Shown piece after piece: positions 25,268-26,153 of a stretch of DNA of 26,153 nt. The notes under the pieces are model-generated. The model was not told the origin of the DNA, made no database searches, and saw only the letters and a program-made list of their open reading frames with translations. How positions within the stretch are numbered: the stretch's first letter is position 1; every line of letters starts with the position of its first letter. The stretch comes from Comamonadaceae bacterium UBA2334 (lineage in GTDB: Bacteria; Pseudomonadota; Gammaproteobacteria; Burkholderiales; Burkholderiaceae_C): the NCBI GenBank assembly GCA_002344885.1, contig DDUQ01000048.1:1-26153 (forward strand), given 5' to 3'. Position numbers and translations under genes: made by a program.

Positions 25268-26153
25268 TCAGTCGTCCAGCATCGACAGGTCGCGCACCGC
25301 GCCCTTGTCAGCTGACATGGCAAGTTTGGCATACGCCTTGAGCGCGGCGGACACTTTGCGGGGACGCGGCTGCGCAGGCTTCCAGCCCTTGGCATCCTGC
25401 TCGGCACGGCGGGCAGCCAGTTCGGCATCACTCAGCAGCACGTCGATGCGGCGGTTGGGAATGTCGATGCGGATGCGGTCACCGTTGCGCACCAGGCCAA
25501 TGGCCCCACCGGCAGCCGCTTCGGGCGACACATGGCCGATGGACAGACCCGACGTGCCGCCGGAGAAACGCCCGTCGGTCAGCAGCGCACACGCTTTGCC
25601 CAGACCTTTGGACTTGATGTAGCTGGTGGGGTACAGCATTTCCTGCATGCCGGGGCCACCCTTGGGGCCTTCGTAACGCACCACCACCACATCGCCCGCC
25701 TTGACCTTGTCGGCCAGGATGTCTGCCACCGCCTCGTCCTGAGATTCGGTGACGTAGGCGCTGCCTTCGAACACGAGAATGGATTCGTCCACCCCGGCGG
25801 TTTTGACCACGCAGCCATCCAGCGCGATATTGCCGCGCAGCACGGCCAGGCCGCCTTCCTGGGAGTAAGCGTGCGTGCCCGAGCGGATGCAGCCCTCGGC
25901 GCGGTCGGTGTCCAGGCTGGGCCAGCGGGCCGCCTGGCTGAAGGCCACCTGGGTGGGAATGCCACCCGGCCCGGCGGTGTAAAAGGTCTTGACCGCATCG
26001 CTGGGGTTGAGCGCAATGTCCCAGGTGTCCAGCGCATGCTTCATGCTCGGGCTGTGGACGGTGGGCACGTCGGTGTGCAGCTTGCCCGCCCGGTCCAGTT
26101 CACCCAGGATGGCCATGATGCCGCCGGCACGGTGCACGTCCTCGATGTGGTAC
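25268..26153 (-). CDS. ilvD: Dihydroxy-acid dehydratase, C-terminal part (5' end outside window)
   Basis: IlvD dehydrates dihydroxy-acids to the 2-keto-acid precursors of valine, isoleucine and leucine, using an iron-sulfur cluster. The frame is open to the right edge (YHIEDVHRAGGIMAIL), so about 295 residues are seen of a protein usually about 560-620 long. The family signature LLTDGRFSGGTSGLSIGHVSP, the GPKGGPGMQEML segment and GCVVKTAGVDESILVFEG are present. The C-terminus ends LSMLDD. The related 6-phosphogluconate dehydratase is less likely from the YPTSYIKSKGLG and HVSPEAAAGG segments. Confidence 0.94.
   Translation of the reverse strand, partial: YHIEDVHRAGGIMAILGELDRAGKLHTDVPTVHSPSMKHALDTWDIALNPSDAVKTFYTAGPGGIPTQVAFSQAARWPSLDTDRAEGCIRSGTHAYSQEGGLAVLRGNIALDGCVVKTAGVDESILVFEGSAYVTESQDEAVADILADKVKAGDVVVVRYEGPKGGPGMQEMLYPTSYIKSKGLGKACALLTDGRFSGGTSGLSIGHVSPEAAAGGAIGLVRNGDRIRIDIPNRRIDVLLSDAELAARRAEQDAKGWKPAQPRPRKVSAALKAYAKLAMSADKGAVRDLSMLDD

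Overview
The window looks like chromosomal DNA of a betaproteobacterium, most likely Burkholderiales/Comamonadaceae. The reasons are GC-rich codon use, the protein relatedness I recognise (for example the ARLT variant in chorismate synthase), and the gene set. This is recognition, not a database result. There is no rRNA, tRNA, insertion sequence, phage gene or CRISPR array that I can see.

Region 1 (about 1-9017, minus strand) is a two-partner secretion locus. tpsB encodes an Omp85/ShlB-type outer-membrane transporter. It is followed after 4 bases by tpsA, a giant secreted haemagglutinin-like exoprotein that is open for 2310 codons and runs off the left edge. TpsA has a signal peptide, a TPS secretion domain, then about eight tandem Gly/Thr/Asn-rich beta-helix units of about 600 bp, and a Pro-Ala tail. 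Its middle is AT-rich compared with its ends.

Region 2 (about 9227-17013, plus strand) is a glycine/serine/threonine catabolic operon behind a tandem glycine riboswitch: gcvT, gcvH, gcvP (T, H and P proteins of the glycine cleavage system), a low-specificity L-threonine aldolase, and a single-chain iron-sulfur L-serine dehydratase. Together they can take threonine to glycine, glycine to one-carbon units, CO2 and ammonia, and serine to pyruvate. Lpd and GlyA, needed to complete the scheme, are not in the window. A small unrecognised gene (17071-17451) follows.

Region 3 (17504-21345, minus strand) reads aroQ (type II dehydroquinase), then a small ABC-type ATPase whose catalytic motifs are altered, then a membrane-anchored SBP-PAS-GGDEF-EAL cyclic-di-GMP enzyme. 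The three may be co-transcribed. A divergent EamA transporter (plus) meets an MFS transporter (minus) tail to tail with a 53-bp coding overlap.

Region 4 (22237-26153, minus strand) reads ilvD (N-terminus beyond the right edge), a two-CBS-domain protein, aroC and the MFS transporter. These are housekeeping genes of branched-chain and aromatic amino-acid synthesis.

The most interesting parts are the repeat architecture of tpsA, the riboswitch with its enlarged first aptamer and an octamer shared with the gcvT Shine-Dalgarno region, the five-gene riboswitch operon, and the ABC ATPase with replaced catalytic residues. I see no clearly new biological system.
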